A stretch of DNA of 64,000 nucleotides from Circinella umbellata (taxonomy: Eukaryota > Mucoromycota > Mucoromycetes > Mucorales > Lichtheimiaceae), in NCBI GenBank assembly GCA_025093555.1, contig JAIWNF010000074.1, forward strand, positions 62,001 through 126,000. The letters run 5' to 3'. How positions within the stretch are numbered: position 1 is the stretch's first letter; the number at the start of each line of letters is the position of its first letter. Below are positions 33,284 to 45,452 of this stretch, one piece after another. The notes under the pieces are model-generated. The model did not search any database and was not told the DNA's origin. It was given only the letters and a program-made list of their open reading frames with translations. The position numbers were made by a program, and so were the translations under genes.

Positions 33284-35276
33284 ATGCTTCTTCCAAGATC
33301 TATAAAACGAAAACGGGATGAAACAAAAGTTAATGCTACCCTCGATCAATTTAGTACATCACCACAACTGCAATATAAGCGACGAATCAACAACGTACCT
33401 GATCATAATGACGAACATGATAAAAATAACTCAATAACTACATTAGGTACATATGGATCAAACATAGATCCTGCAATAGTTAACAATGAATCAAGAGTTG
33501 CGACCTCAACAGTCCAAAATTCATACAATAAAAATGAAGGAGAATATCATGACGTTGAAATTGAACCGATTAAACAATATTCATCGGAACAGCGATTAAT
33601 CATACCCAACAGCGAAGAACCAAGCTGTATCATATGCGGCAAGTATGGTGAATATATCAACGATGATACGGATAATGATATATGTAGTCGTGAATGCAAA
33701 ACCATCGATACAGATATGAATGCATCACCTCATTCATTAATACAGAAACGGCACCAACATCATCATGTTTTAACAGTACATCAGTCCTCGTCCGTTGCTC
33801 AAAATGTACATGCAAAATTGACTAATTATCAAGAATCATCTAGTGTAGCCAATATGTCTGAGAATCAAATTAAGCTCATGTTACAAGCTCATGAAATCAA
33901 TGTCAAGGGGAAAAATATACCACGTCCGATTGTCTCGTTTGATCAATGTCGTCAAGTATTTGGTCAGCAATTATTGGATAACTTGGATCGACAAGGCTGG
34001 TCTATGGCAACAAGTGTTCAAAGACAAGCTGTACCTGTTATGTTAGCAGGACGCGATGTCACTGTTATTTCCCCTGCACGTTCTGGAAAAACTGGCGCTT
34101 TTGTTCTTCCTATCTTGGCACATTGTCAATCACTTTCTGCCATGTATCATCATAAGCGTCGTTCGGGACCTTATGCTATCATACTGTCACCTACGCGTGC
34201 GTTATGTGTACAGATAGAAGCTACTATCAAACGACTGGCCAAAGGGATTCAAAATATACGAACAGCACTTTTGGTAGGGGGTGAACCATGGCATGATCAA
34301 TTACATCGATTACGTAAAGGCGTTCAAATTGTAATTGGAACACCAGGACGTGTTTCGGATATGTCAATTCATCACCCGCATATGTTACGTATATGGCGAA
34401 CAAGGATTCTTATATTGGATGAAGCGGATATTCTTTTTGCTTCAGCGATGAAAAAACAAGTACGCGCGATTCTTAACAAACTACCTGATAAATTGGTGCG
34501 TCAATACGGATATTTTTCAACGGGGATCAGTCCAGATCAAGCCAAAATTTTACATCGAATGACGAATCCTATCGAGATTTGTGTGGGTGAACCTAATGAG
34601 AAGGAAGAGAAAAGAGCAGTACAACAACTTGGATCCGTTGTCAATGTCAAACAAACTCTGTTATGGGTTGAAAACCCAAGTAAAACGAAACGTCTCTTAT
34701 CGATTCTGGATGATCCGAAATATTTCAGTGCTCCTGTACTTGTGTTTACAGAAAGTAATTTGACGGTTTTGAAATTAACTCAAACAATACAGAAAAAGAA
34801 AAAATATAATCATTGGAGAATAGTTGCTATGGATTCAGAAAAGTCACTTAAGGAACGAACGGCCATTTTAGAAGGAATGAATTCAAATCCACCACAATGG
34901 GATGTAGTAATATCAACAGATGTACTTGCTCGAGGTATTGACCTTCCATCGGTTAACTTGGTGATTAATTATGATATGGCGAATACAATACCCGATTATA
35001 TTCATCGTATTAATAGAGCGATGATATCTGAATCTGCAAACCAAGGTGTAACTGTAAAACGGAAACGTGGTTGGGCAATTACATTTATCAATAAGGTAAA
35101 ACGAACAATATTAACTCATTTCATTTTTTCATACTCTTTTAACATCTTATTTATATATCAAATTACATTTCTAGGACCATAAAAATCTATTTGGACAATT
35201 ATATCAAGGACTTTCCAACAAATCACCTGTTGATGTTACACCTTTACCATCAGAAATTAAACAGGACTGTTTATAA
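33284..35276 (+). CDS. DDX59-like DEAD-box protein with degenerate helicase motifs
   Basis: Exons 33284-35095 and 35175-35276 give 637 residues. The ATG at 33284 (MLLPRSIKRKRDE) is the first in frame. Residues ~120-145 hold a HIT-type zinc finger (CIICGKYGEY..CSREC), as in DDX59, before the helicase core. The Q-motif region (GWSMATSVQRQAVP), motif Ia (PTRAL), GG, TPGR, motif II (LDEAD) and motif V (VLARGID) are present. Motif I reads SPARSGKT in place of AxTGSGKT, motif III reads FSTGIS in place of SAT, and motif VI reads HRINRAM in place of HRxGRxxR. ATP binding and hydrolysis are therefore doubtful. The gene is otherwise intact, without stops or frameshifts. DDX59 relatives act in nuclear RNA metabolism; the role here is inferred. 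Confidence 0.85.
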
Positions 35277-35455
35277 AACATGGAATAGCTATTAGTCATT
35301 AACAGTAATAATATTAGTAATAGTAATAATAATATATTATGGAGACAGTATGTACATTGCAAATTAATTATAATAATAATAATAATAAAAAAAATAATGA
35401 TGGACGATTTGTATATATATAACACAAAGAAAGAGAACACAATTGTAATATTATA

Positions 35456-37262
35456 TTATTCTGACTTTTTTTGTTTTAGTAATGCATAAGTGAGTTTACA
35501 ATGAAAGGCAGAGGCTCGGTCTTGTCCAAATTCAATATCACGAGTCATCTTCGCTGGTAAATGAGATAATAATTCACTATCACGTTTTGGATCGAGAATA
35601 GGTTGATATTTAAATTCTCTTGAATTTCTTGTATCTTGTCGATGGAGTTTAAATTGAATAGCTATGCAAATATATAAAATAAATGTTAATTATCCATTCC
35701 CTCTTCTTGTTTGTATCATAGACAATAAAAACTTACTTCCATGAGATCCATTTTGAATGCAATTATACGTGTAACCGTCATTTGTTTGTTTTACATCTGT
35801 AACAAACATCCCAGATAAATCTTCATAAGTTTCCAAAAAATGCTTATATTTATCATTAGAAGGTATAAATTGTGATAATGAATATTCTTGACGTTCAGCT
35901 TTTAGATGTGCCACTAGAAATCTCAATTTAATAAAATATTCTTATCCGCTGTAAATATAAATACACCCCCCTTTCATCCACTCCTCCCCTTTGCAATCCA
36001 ACCCAGAAGTAAAAAATATAAAATCACCTTGTGCCTCTAATACTGCAGTTTTAGCTATCAATTGTTCTTTTTCTGTATCCCACCCTTGTCGCATTCGTTG
36101 TTGTTGTTGAAGTACATCATTCTTTAATTCTTGGTTCTCTTTCTTTAATTCTTTATTTTCACGTTCTTTTTCATCAAGCTCTCCTTGTAATGATTCGATA
36201 ACAACGTCTCTGGCTATTTTATATTTAAAAAAAACCAAATACAAAAATTAACTATCTTTCTCACTCCTCCCAGTATCTTATATGTATTTTTCACCTTCTT
36301 TTTGTCGTTTTGTTACGTCACGATAAAGTTGACATAATTCTTCAGGTTCAGTTAACCGTGCATCTCTTAATTCATTGAATTGGTTTTGTAGATCGATCAG
36401 CTAAAAAAAAGGACAACATGTTATGATATTTAAACCAATATAAGATAAAGGCAAAATCCAATATTGATAAGAATATTACCTGTTGTTCTAACTCATGTTC
36501 TCTGGTATATGATGAACGACCTGGTACAGAATTGTTATACTTTTTATCCTTTGCAATAGAGGCAGAAGATCTGTCACGTCGTTTGGATGACGAATATCCT
36601 AGTTCGCTATCATCATCCTCATCATCATCCAAATAAGCGCTGCTAGATGTACGTTTATGTTTACGTTTTGGTATATATGTTGAATCTTGAAAACTGTCAT
36701 CAGTATTGTTAATGTTATTAGTTTCCGGTAATTCATCCGCTTCGTCCAAAATTAGTCCTTGTTGCTGTTGTTGTGTTCGAGTACGTGTGCGACCTGAAAT
36801 AGATGGTGATGATGGTCCCTGAGAATAATTTGGTGGTGGTTGTGATCGATTGTACATTTTTGCTGCTACACGAGGATCATTAAATTCTGTCGTATATCCA
36901 TAATTATCAGCTGTTTGTAATGGTGTTTGTTGCTGTTGCCTTCGTGCTTTTTTTGTTACAAGATTCGTTGAAGGAAAAAAAAATATTAATCTATCGTTTA
37001 TCGTAGCTTATAATCGTGCCAACAAAAAAAAAACAATGCCTTACAGGTTATTTCTTGGGATTGTAAATTTTTTAATTGTGATGAATTCATTAAGAGATCT
37101 ATAGTAATATTAATCAAACAATTGATTCAGTATTGCTTGAATTTATCATGCCTTTTTTTTTCGTAATACGCGCGCGTGTTGAATTTTACCTTGAAAATCT
37201 CCATCTTCCTCAAGAGCAGCTCGTTCTGTAGATCGTTTTAAAATCTTTTGAAATGCTTTTCC
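35456..37262 (-). CDS. Monopolin subunit Pcs1/Csm1-like (5' end uncertain)
   Basis: Minus-strand exons 37262-37190, 37098-37045, 36946-36480, 36400-36295, 36213-36028, 35913-35737 and 35661-35456 are phase-consistent (422 codons plus stop). The N-terminal half is disordered (Gln, Ser, Asp rich). A coiled coil follows (LQGELDEKERENKELKKENQ), then the globular Csm1/Pcs1 domain: LETYEDLSGMFVTDVKQ, YTYNCIQNGSHGT and EFKYQPILDPKRDSELLSHL. In yeasts this protein pairs with Lrs4/Mde4 and clamps kinetochores or rDNA. The start codon was not settled; a nine-base first exon at 37369-37361 (Met-His-Arg) with a GTACAT donor would fit in phase. It converges on the DEAD-box gene with a 179-bp gap. Confidence 0.8.
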
Positions 37263-38400
37263 CTAATTAAGATAGATAAATAAATTAATACTTAATGTTA
37301 AGAGTTGCGTATATTAAAATGATAAAAGTCATTGAATAACAGATGAAAAAGACGATGTACTCGATGCATGTTTTATGGAAATGATTTTTGTTTCGTTGGG
37401 ACGAAAAGAAAAAAAAAGCTGAGTTTCCGAGCATTAGTTTTTGCAGATGATGTGATTTTCTGTTGCTAGGTAGTGTACTGCAACTTTTAAATGTTGCCAA
37501 AATACATACTCAAGTTATTAATATTATTATTATTACTATTAGCAGGGATTACAAAACTAAACAATCATTTTTTTTAAAAAAAAACTCTAACTCTTTTACA
37601 AATGAGTTTGCTTCTAAAATGATATAGAACAACATTTGCCTTCAGCTTTCTGGACTGTTATAAACTAACAAGAATATCCTTATACTTAGTAGGCGAGTAT
37701 GTTGATAAAACATAAGAAGGAGGAATGGAAATGATAAGATCGCAGATGTGACATAGTGAGATAGTGGCAGCGGTTCTTCTTTTGCAATGATGTTTACTGG
37801 AGAGAAAAGTGAAATTAATTTTTTTTCTCATGATGTAGTACATCTCCTTTACGTCGTTTTGATAAACATTTTTATAGTATATTACGGTACTTCTTGCGAT
37901 GTTACTTTATCTCTATCATCATATTGTTTATATAAAGTTTTTTTTCATGAGAAGAAGAGAGAAATACAAGGCACAAAATGGTTCAATCATTGTCAATTTT
38001 AAAAAAGTTAACTTAAATGACTTTATATAAACACATCTTTTCTCATTTTTTTTGTAGTTATTTATCTTTCTAGGACATTTGCTTTATTCATATTTATGAA
38101 ACGAATTTCCCGCTCATAATGTATATTTTAACTGATGCCAAAGCCAACCAATTAAAAAAAATGATTCAAAGAATAAAAGTACTGTCACTTGAACGCCATA
38201 AAGCTTTATACCGTAAATAATGTAATCAACTTTTTCTTCACATATACCACCATCCAATAGGATTCTTTTTCTTGATTTATTAAGAAATTTCTCTATCCAA
38301 CATATTAAAATCAACAAATTGTTAAACATTACTCTTATACAATATTACAATAATACATACTAAATTACAAAATGATCTCTATAATTAATTAATAATTAAT
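37263..38400. other. Intergenic between Pcs1-like and NIS synthetase genes
   Basis: It should include the 5' end of the Pcs1-like gene (37.26-37.4 kb) and the 3' UTR of the NIS synthetase. Frames at 37.7-38.3 kb are low-complexity. No separate gene was recognised. Confidence 0.5.
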
Positions 38401-40989
38401 CTAAATGTGTTTCTGGGTGAGGATCACATTAGGAAAAGGTCGAAAGATATCCTATTTGAAGCAAAGATTTCCATATAAAAGATAAGTCAGAAATGATGTA
38501 TGGTAATAGTGTGATACATTTATACACATCTCCTTTATGGCTTCCCGTTTACTATTACTTACATCACGATAAAGACCATCCAACTTCATTGACATTAAGC
38601 ATTTACCAGATACTTTGCTTTGTTCCATAAAATAGGCATACATGGGATCATCTTTAGGTACTAATTCATTAAAATAGCGGCGAACCATTTCCCATCCACG
38701 TCCATTATGATGCATTCCCAACACACGAATCAATCTCTGTAAGTGTGTATGAAATAAAGAATGGTAAAGTCGATTATACACAAGATCCATGGATTCAGCG
38801 ATAACAGAGCTATCGGGTAATACATCAACATCTACACCACATGATTTTTTTAATGTCTCTCGATGGATACTAATTCCACCAAAGTCACGGATAACAAAGC
38901 CTTTAAGTTCACCCGTTTTTTGATCAAATCGTGCCATTGTATTTTGTCCATGGGCTTCAAAAGCTAAACCACTTTCACGACATGGTGGAATAAATGCCTT
39001 GAGTGCCAATTCAATGTATCTATACATAAATATATATATAAAGTTAGACTACATCCACTCAGTATTCCCTTTCGTTATTACTATTCTACATTCAAATTAT
39101 TACCTATCCAAAAAGGCAGCTCGTTTTTCTTCAGTGTCCAATTTCCAAACATGTATAGCCAAAGTTTCATCTGTATCCGGCTTTTGAATCTTTTCCACTA
39201 ATGCACCTGTCACAATAAATGCATCTTTGCCTTCTTCGTTTGGATCGGATGGATATTCAACAGCTTCACGTAACATACAACTACAATGCTTTGCCATGTT
39301 TGGATCCTCATGATCATAAATAGCACTTGCCAGATCGCATTCTACTGACAAAATAGAGCGATCATAAGTCAAACGAGGTACCACGTTATTTGAAAACCCA
39401 GGGCCGAAATAAGTTGAATAAACCGAAATGATACGCATAGCCGAAGTCACCTTAATCCCAATACATAGTTTTACTGTCAAATCCTTGAGCACGTCAGGTA
39501 CAGCCACAGTACGGATCGATGTTAAACATTGAGCAGTAACACTATTCTCACAAGGAAATATAATCACATCTTTAAATTTGGCTTCAATATTGGGGAGTTG
39601 GACCTCGTGAACAGGGATAAACACATAGTCAGAATATTTTTCACGAAGTTCTTGAACATTTCCAGAAGGTTTTAACATGGCATCAATCAATGGTTTTGCA
39701 CGTTGTTCGAAATCACCACGAACTTTGATGGAACCAGTGGGAATGGCTAAAAGACGTAATTGGGGTGTGTCCCAATTAACTTGACCAGGTTCAATGGGAG
39801 GTAATGGAGATACACTGATACGTAGCTTGTGCATCTATATATATATATGTTTGTCATTTTGTTTTGTTTAGAATGAGACAAGAAAAACACTTGTTTTGTA
39901 TAACACACTACTTCTGCCCTTTCCACTCTCCTCGTCCCCCTAAAATATTTACTGGATGATATGGATGTCCTTCAAAAATTAATTGTTCCCATTGGTAAGA
40001 CGGTGACTCAAGTGTAGGTAATGATTTTGGGTGATCATATGTATATGCTGAAGAAGATAAAAACAAAATGATAATTAATATCCTATTCTTTATCGTGTTG
40101 TTGGTAGAAAATAATGAACAAACAAACAAGCTTACTTTGGTGTCTAATTGAATTTGCAACTTCAGCAGCAATATCCTTGGAATCTACTGTGTCTGATACC
40201 CCCGAATCCTGAGCAAATTGATTCCATAATTGTACTGCATCATAGTGTTCCACAATAGTTTGTCTTTCTTTAATTAAACCAACAGCATGTAGTGCCTTTG
40301 TAACCTGGATATCAACGACACTTTCTTGTCCTTTTAATCGAATTTCATCCTCCTTTTCTGTAGTTGGAATATCCTTGTCACTAGTTGTACTAGTGCCATA
40401 AATATGGGGGGCCAACATATCCCATGGATCAACGAGTTCAATTTTTGAACACTGGACGTTATCCTGTAATCGGAGAGGTTTTGCAGCAGTATCAAGTTCA
40501 GGAATACCGCGTAAAGGAACAATAGCTAATAGGTCTTGTAATGAAATTTCTCTTGTTTTTTGTTTATCCTTGTTGCCGTTAATGTTGTCAACCTGAAATT
40601 CACGATTTGCTCGTAACACCAAACATAATCCAGTTATTTGTTGATCCGCACAAGGATAATAATAAGCAGAAGCAAGATTTTCGATAATAAGACATGAAAT
40701 TAATCTTGATGTAGTGGCAAATTTGCCGTATTGTTCATTAATAGACAAAGTCATCGCTTTTCTGTTTTTTTTTAAAAAAAAGATAAAAGTGAAAAAAAGG
40801 AACACGGGAGAAAGTAAGAAGAGGAAAGAGAGAGGAAGATGGAGTACCTAAAAAAAATGTATAAAAAGGTACATACCGCCACCCTGGTAAGACCCCTTGC
40901 CCATCATCAATGCGGGGCTTTTTTTCTTGGTTGCACAAGCGGGTTATCAGATCGTTTTTCTTTTTTTCATCCAGTAGATATTTGTCCAT
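38401..40989 (-). CDS. NIS siderophore synthetase (IucA/IucC family), rhizoferrin-synthetase-like
   Basis: Six minus-strand exons, 40989-40877, 40761-40136, 40047-39953, 39834-39104, 39019-38563 and 38451-38401, give about 690 residues. NIS landmarks appear in order: EGHPYHP-MHKLR across an exon junction (the conserved EGHPxHPxxKxR), VHEVQLPN, KLCIGIKVTSAMR, AKHCSCMLREA, and FEAHGQNTMARFDQKTGELK followed by VIRDFGG. NIS enzymes adenylate citrate carboxyls and join them to amines or alcohols. In Mucorales the single NIS enzyme makes rhizoferrin from citrate and putrescine, so that product is inferred. The last intron (38562-38452, GTAAGT..CAAATAG) is preferred. If it is retained, a different C-terminus ends at 38452. 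No transporter or modifying enzyme lies next to it. Confidence 0.88.
40944..40952 (-). promoter_or_regulatory. Exact match to the fungal iron-GATA consensus ATCWGATAA
   Basis: The minus (coding) strand reads ATCTGATAA here, which equals the site bound by iron-responsive GATA repressors (SreA/Fep1/Urbs1 type). It lies inside the first coding exon of the NIS synthetase, about 40 bp after the ATG, not in the upstream region. The match is real; function is unproven and chance is possible. Confidence 0.25.
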
Positions 40990-43106
40990 TGATTTATCGT
41001 ATTTTGTAGTATGTACTTTATATATAACGATTCACAATGTTTTTATATTCATCATCTTCTGCTGTTGTATTTTAAATAGTTTGAAAAAACACCAAGCAGT
41101 TAATTACTACGATGCTAAAATGTAAAAAATAGAAAAGCTTTACTCGTCATCGTGTGTTACACACCAGAACAGTCTAGTGATCTACATGATGGATGATCTG
41201 ATCCGGAGTGCCATAAAAAAAAGTTCAAGGGTACGTTATTATAAAATTTCTATCAAAGCGGTTTGTTCAAGGGTGATATTATCAATATTATGAGGAAATT
41301 GGCATTCATATTACTATTTTACTATCTCGGATGGATGAATTACTTGCATGTAAACTTATTCTATATAGTGTTAAGTTTTATGTTGGGGGTTTTGATATGA
41401 TGGTGGCGATATTATTGGGTTAACCAAAGAGATTAGACTTAAAAGTTGCTGAATAAAATAATTTTCAATTATCACTCAAAAGAAAGAAAGAGGCTAAGAC
41501 TTATAATTCTATGAGAGAAAAGTAATAGATGTGAAAGCTTATTTTGGACTCATTATATGCCAAACCACAAAAGAGGAAATTTCACTTGGAAATATGAGTT
41601 GAATTATTTATCCAAAAAGTGGATATAAAAGTATTATATTTAAAAAATGTAAAGATAAGAAGCTTAGCTAAAAGTATTTGATCAATTCGATTCTATTTAT
41701 ACTATTTACTATAATGTAATAATATTTAATAGCTATAAAATCTATTTAATAACCGTTAATGTTTCTTGACATTATTAAAAATTGTTTTTTTTATCATTAG
41801 CATCCACCAATGAAATTCAATTTTAGTTTCGGCAATTTATAATATCCATTTTAATACTTCATACGACAATAAAAGGAATAATGAGGAAAGGTTTTTATTT
41901 TTGCAGAGATAACAATAGCATGGCGTTAGTTACGTACGTTTGTAAAATAAAAAGCTATCAATCAGTTTACTAAAAGAAATGCGGATAAGATGATCTTTAC
42001 ATCATTGCGTAAATCATCATACTTTATCAAATGGATAAACGAAAAGATACAGCATGTATAGTCAAAACTAGTACAAATGATAGAAATAATATAAAGGTAT
42101 TCATACGTAAACAGACTATTGAGTGAAATAGCCATACAAAATAAAACATGTATTCATATAGTAATATATATGGATAATTTCAAAGCCATGAATTAAATAA
42201 TGTTCGTTATATCTCAACGCAATATAAAAATTACGCAGACTCGATCGTTGAAGGTGGTTAAAACCCGTCATTCCGATGTTCAAATAATTACAATAATTAA
42301 TAGTTTGTAGGCTGTACGTACATAATATGAGTTGTTTCGATAATGGTGGGATGTCAGGAGGAAAACGTTCATCTTCCATCCAATTCGATATTGTGAAGTG
42401 AATCTTGACGCTTGCTAAACACCTTAAGAAATCAGTGTACAATGGGATATGATGATAATTATAATATATTTAATTCATGCTTTATCTTCTCCTTTATACT
42501 AATTTCTTTAGGTATCATTAAATATAGGTATGATAAATATTATATTTAAACAAAAGTGTTATTATAACATTTTATAGTGTATCGCGTTTTTCAGTCAGCA
42601 ACCAAGTATAGATCAATAATCCACTTTTCGTAGGAGAATTTAAAATAATACAAACGAATCAGAGGATTTTTACGGTACTTTTTTTGTGCATATATGATTC
42701 TTGAAAAAAAGCAAATTGAGGTGGGTTGGTAGTATATGAATGATTCTTATCACTCTAGATAAATCGGGTTAATAAATAGAACACTTGTTCCGTCTTCATA
42801 AAGATGGATAAATACTATATCTTCATAACTTTCTATATTTCTTTTTTATTAAGTATATATACAAATAATGGTTTAATAAATAAAAAAAATCCGTAAAAGC
42901 CGATGATATGGTTTTAAGTTTCATGGCTTGATAGCTAATCATGAGAGGTGAGATAGCATAGAATAGTATTTTCTCCCCGTTAACATTTTTTCTTCTGTCA
43001 CAGTCAAGCAGAAGTCGGATAATAAGATAGATAAAATAAATTTGTGGGGAAAATAGGAAGAATTAAAGTAATTTTTTATCATTATCATTAATTATCATGT
43101 ATGCGA
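40990..43106. other. Intergenic between the divergent NIS synthetase and HIS7 genes
   Basis: Mostly AT-rich. A minus-strand frame at 42442-42116 (108 codons, with WMEDERFPPDIPPLSKQLIL and LQTINYCNYLNIGMTG) has a leucine-rich, F-box/LRR-like feel. It has no start context or partner exon and is listed only as a possible remnant. Nothing else was seen. Confidence 0.4.
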
Positions 43107-43113
43107 TGAGTCA
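43107..43113 (+). promoter_or_regulatory. Gcn4/CPC1-type site TGAGTCA upstream of HIS7
   Basis: TGAGTCA matches the palindromic TGASTCA element used by general amino acid control activators. It stands 174 bp upstream of the HIS7 ATG, a usual distance, and histidine genes are classic targets. This assignment rests on motif and position only. Confidence 0.55.
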
Positions 43114-43172
43114 CTAATAGTACTACTCTCCTGAAATTTACATATTACAGGATTTCGATAAGCCACGCTTGT

Positions 43173-43179
43173 TATATAA
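43173..43179 (+). promoter_or_regulatory. TATA-like element of HIS7
   Basis: TATATAA lies 108 bp upstream of the ATG, within GTTATATAAC, between the Gcn4-type site and a C-rich run. It is the best TATA candidate here. Confidence 0.4.
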
Positions 43180-43286
43180 CTCCCCCCGCTCCCGATTGTA
43201 TTCCACTTCCGAGGTTTTTGGGGACCTAGATCACCTTTCACATTACTTTACACTTACATACACGACAAAAAAAAAAGCCAACAACA

Positions 43287-45062
43287 ATGCCCGGTCTTTA
43301 TATGCTTGATTATGGTGCCGGTAATGTCCGTAGTTTGGTGAATGCCGTTAACCGATTAGGTTTTGAAATGAAATTCGTTGAAGAACCTTCTGATATTCTT
43401 AAGGCAGACGTAAGTGTCAAAGAATAGCCTTTTTTTTTCGAGCATGTGATACATACATATTAGAGTTCTTGGAATATATCAAATGCATTTTGTTATCTGT
43501 TGGATAACATTACAATGTTTATTTTACTGCCATAGAAACTTATTTTCCCTGGTGTTGGTGCTTTTGGTCATGCCATGGAAGCTTTGAATAAAAAAGGTTA
43601 TTCTGAACCTTTAAAAGAATATATTGCCTCTGGTCGACCATTCATGGGCATTTGTGTTGGTATGCAAAGTTTGTTTGAAGGTTCCGAAGAAAGTAACTTG
43701 GCTGGTTTAGGTGTCATTCCTGGTATTGTCAAAGAATTCAATAAAAGCACCAAAGCTGTTCCCCATATGGGTTGGAATGCCGCTCAAGTGCTCAAGAGCA
43801 ACGATAGCGAAAACGACGGTCAATCCATCAACTACAGCATTAAAGACGAATCCGAATATTACTTTGTTCATTCCTTTGCAGTTCCATACACCGACAAAGT
43901 CAAAGATTGGGTATTGACAACAACACAATATGGCGATGAGGTCTTTGTCAGTTCCGTTCAACGTGGTAATATTTTTGCAACACAATTCCATCCTGAAAAG
44001 AGTGGTTTTGCTGGTCTTCGTGTGCTTCGATCCTTCTTGGAAGGAACTGGTATTGTTGATGATAGTAAGGTGACAATGAAGGAACCTGTACCACAAAACC
44101 GTTTGACAAAACGTATTATTGCGTGCCTGGATGTTCGATCTAATGATAATGGTGATCTCGTGGTAACCAAGGGAGATCAATATGATGTGCGTGAAAAAGA
44201 GGGTGGAAATGATGTACGCAACTTGGGCAAACCCGTAGATTTGGCTCGACGTTATTTTGAAGAGGGTGCTGATGAAGTGACTTTCCTTAACATTACCAGT
44301 TTCCGTAATTGTCCACTTGGCGATCTTCCTATGCTTGAAGTTTTGAAACGTACATCCGAAACTGTATTTGTACCATTGACTATTGGAGGTGGTATTCGTG
44401 ATGTAACTGATCCTGATGGTACTGTTCATCCTGCTTTTGAAGTAGCTGGTGAATACTTCAGATCTGGTGCTGATAAAGTATCGATTGGTAGCGATGCAGT
44501 TTATGCAGTTGAAAAATACCTTGCTAACGGATCTAAGAAGGATGGTACATCTGCCATTGAATCGATTGCCAAGGCTTATGGTGCTCAAGCTGTAGTTGTA
44601 TCTGTTGACCCTCGTCGTGTTTATGTCAAGGACCCAAGTGAAACAACTCATCATGTTGTCAAAAATAGCAAGAAAGGACCCAATGGCGAAGAATACTGCT
44701 GGTATCAGTGTACTGTCAAGGGTGGACGTGAAGGACGTGACATTGATGTACGTCAGTTGGTAACTGCCTGTGAAGCACTGGGTGCTGGTGAAATTCTTCT
44801 TAATTGCATGGACCGTGATGGTACCAACTCAGGTTATGAATTAGAATTAATCAACGATGTAAAGGCTGCCGTCAGTATTCCCGTAATTGCTTCAAGTGGC
44901 GCAGGATGTGTCGAACATTTCGACGAACTATTCGAAAATACCAAAGCTGATGCCGGTTTGGCAGCAGGTATTTTCCATCGACGTGAAGTGCCTATTCAAG
45001 AAGTCAAAAGCTACTTGAGAAAGTGCAAAGTTAACTGCAGAGCCGTCGATACTAAATTATAA
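43287..45062 (+). CDS. HIS7: Imidazole glycerol phosphate synthase (bifunctional HisH-HisF)
   Basis: Exons 43287-43409 and 43536-45062 give 549 residues, the size of fungal His7. The N-terminal third is a class I glutamine amidotransferase: [10 protein letters not shown], the nucleophile in [13 protein letters not shown] (Cys ~81), and [10 protein letters not shown] with the His-Glu pair. The rest is the (beta/alpha)8 cyclase: [51 protein letters not shown] and [10 protein letters not shown]. Together they turn PRFAR plus glutamine-derived ammonia into imidazole glycerol phosphate and AICAR, linking histidine and purine synthesis in the cytosol. All catalytic motifs are intact. The 315-codon antisense frame over it is a shadow. 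A Gcn4-type site is upstream. Confidence 0.98.
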
Positions 45063-45452
45063 TTTAATAATTTTAGAATAATAATAATAATAAGATTTGT
45101 GTTTTTTTATCAGTGTTTTGCATATCCCCCCCTCTTTTCGTTTTCTGTTTTTAGTACCCACCAATACATGGACAATCAATCCCCCAAAACTACCTAAAAA
45201 GTCATGCGACTTGACATAAAGAAAAAAGCATCGTCTTTATGATGGATTTATATATAATTTTTAAGAGTTGTCCAATCAACAGAAACGCCCTCTTTTTTCT
45301 TTCTTTTTATCTTTTTTTTTTCCTTGTACACATAATATAAGAAGACCTCATTGTTTTCTTTTTCTTTATTCTTTTTTGTTTTTATAAAACTTATTTTTTT
45401 TTTGTCTTATCTCTGAACTTTTTTCCTTTGTATTTTTTTTTGTTATTTGTTA
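45063..45452. other. HIS7 terminator region and pyrimidine-rich 5' flank of the PH-domain gene
   Basis: It begins with an ATAATAATAAT-rich HIS7 3' end. From about 45290 it becomes a long T/C-rich tract that runs almost to the next ATG, probably the core promoter and 5' UTR of the next gene. No gene seen. Confidence 0.5.

Noticed and set aside
43707..44654. 315-codon minus-strand frame antisense to HIS7
   Set aside because: It lies wholly inside the conserved HIS7 frame, its residues are an image of HIS7 codon use, and it has no domain.
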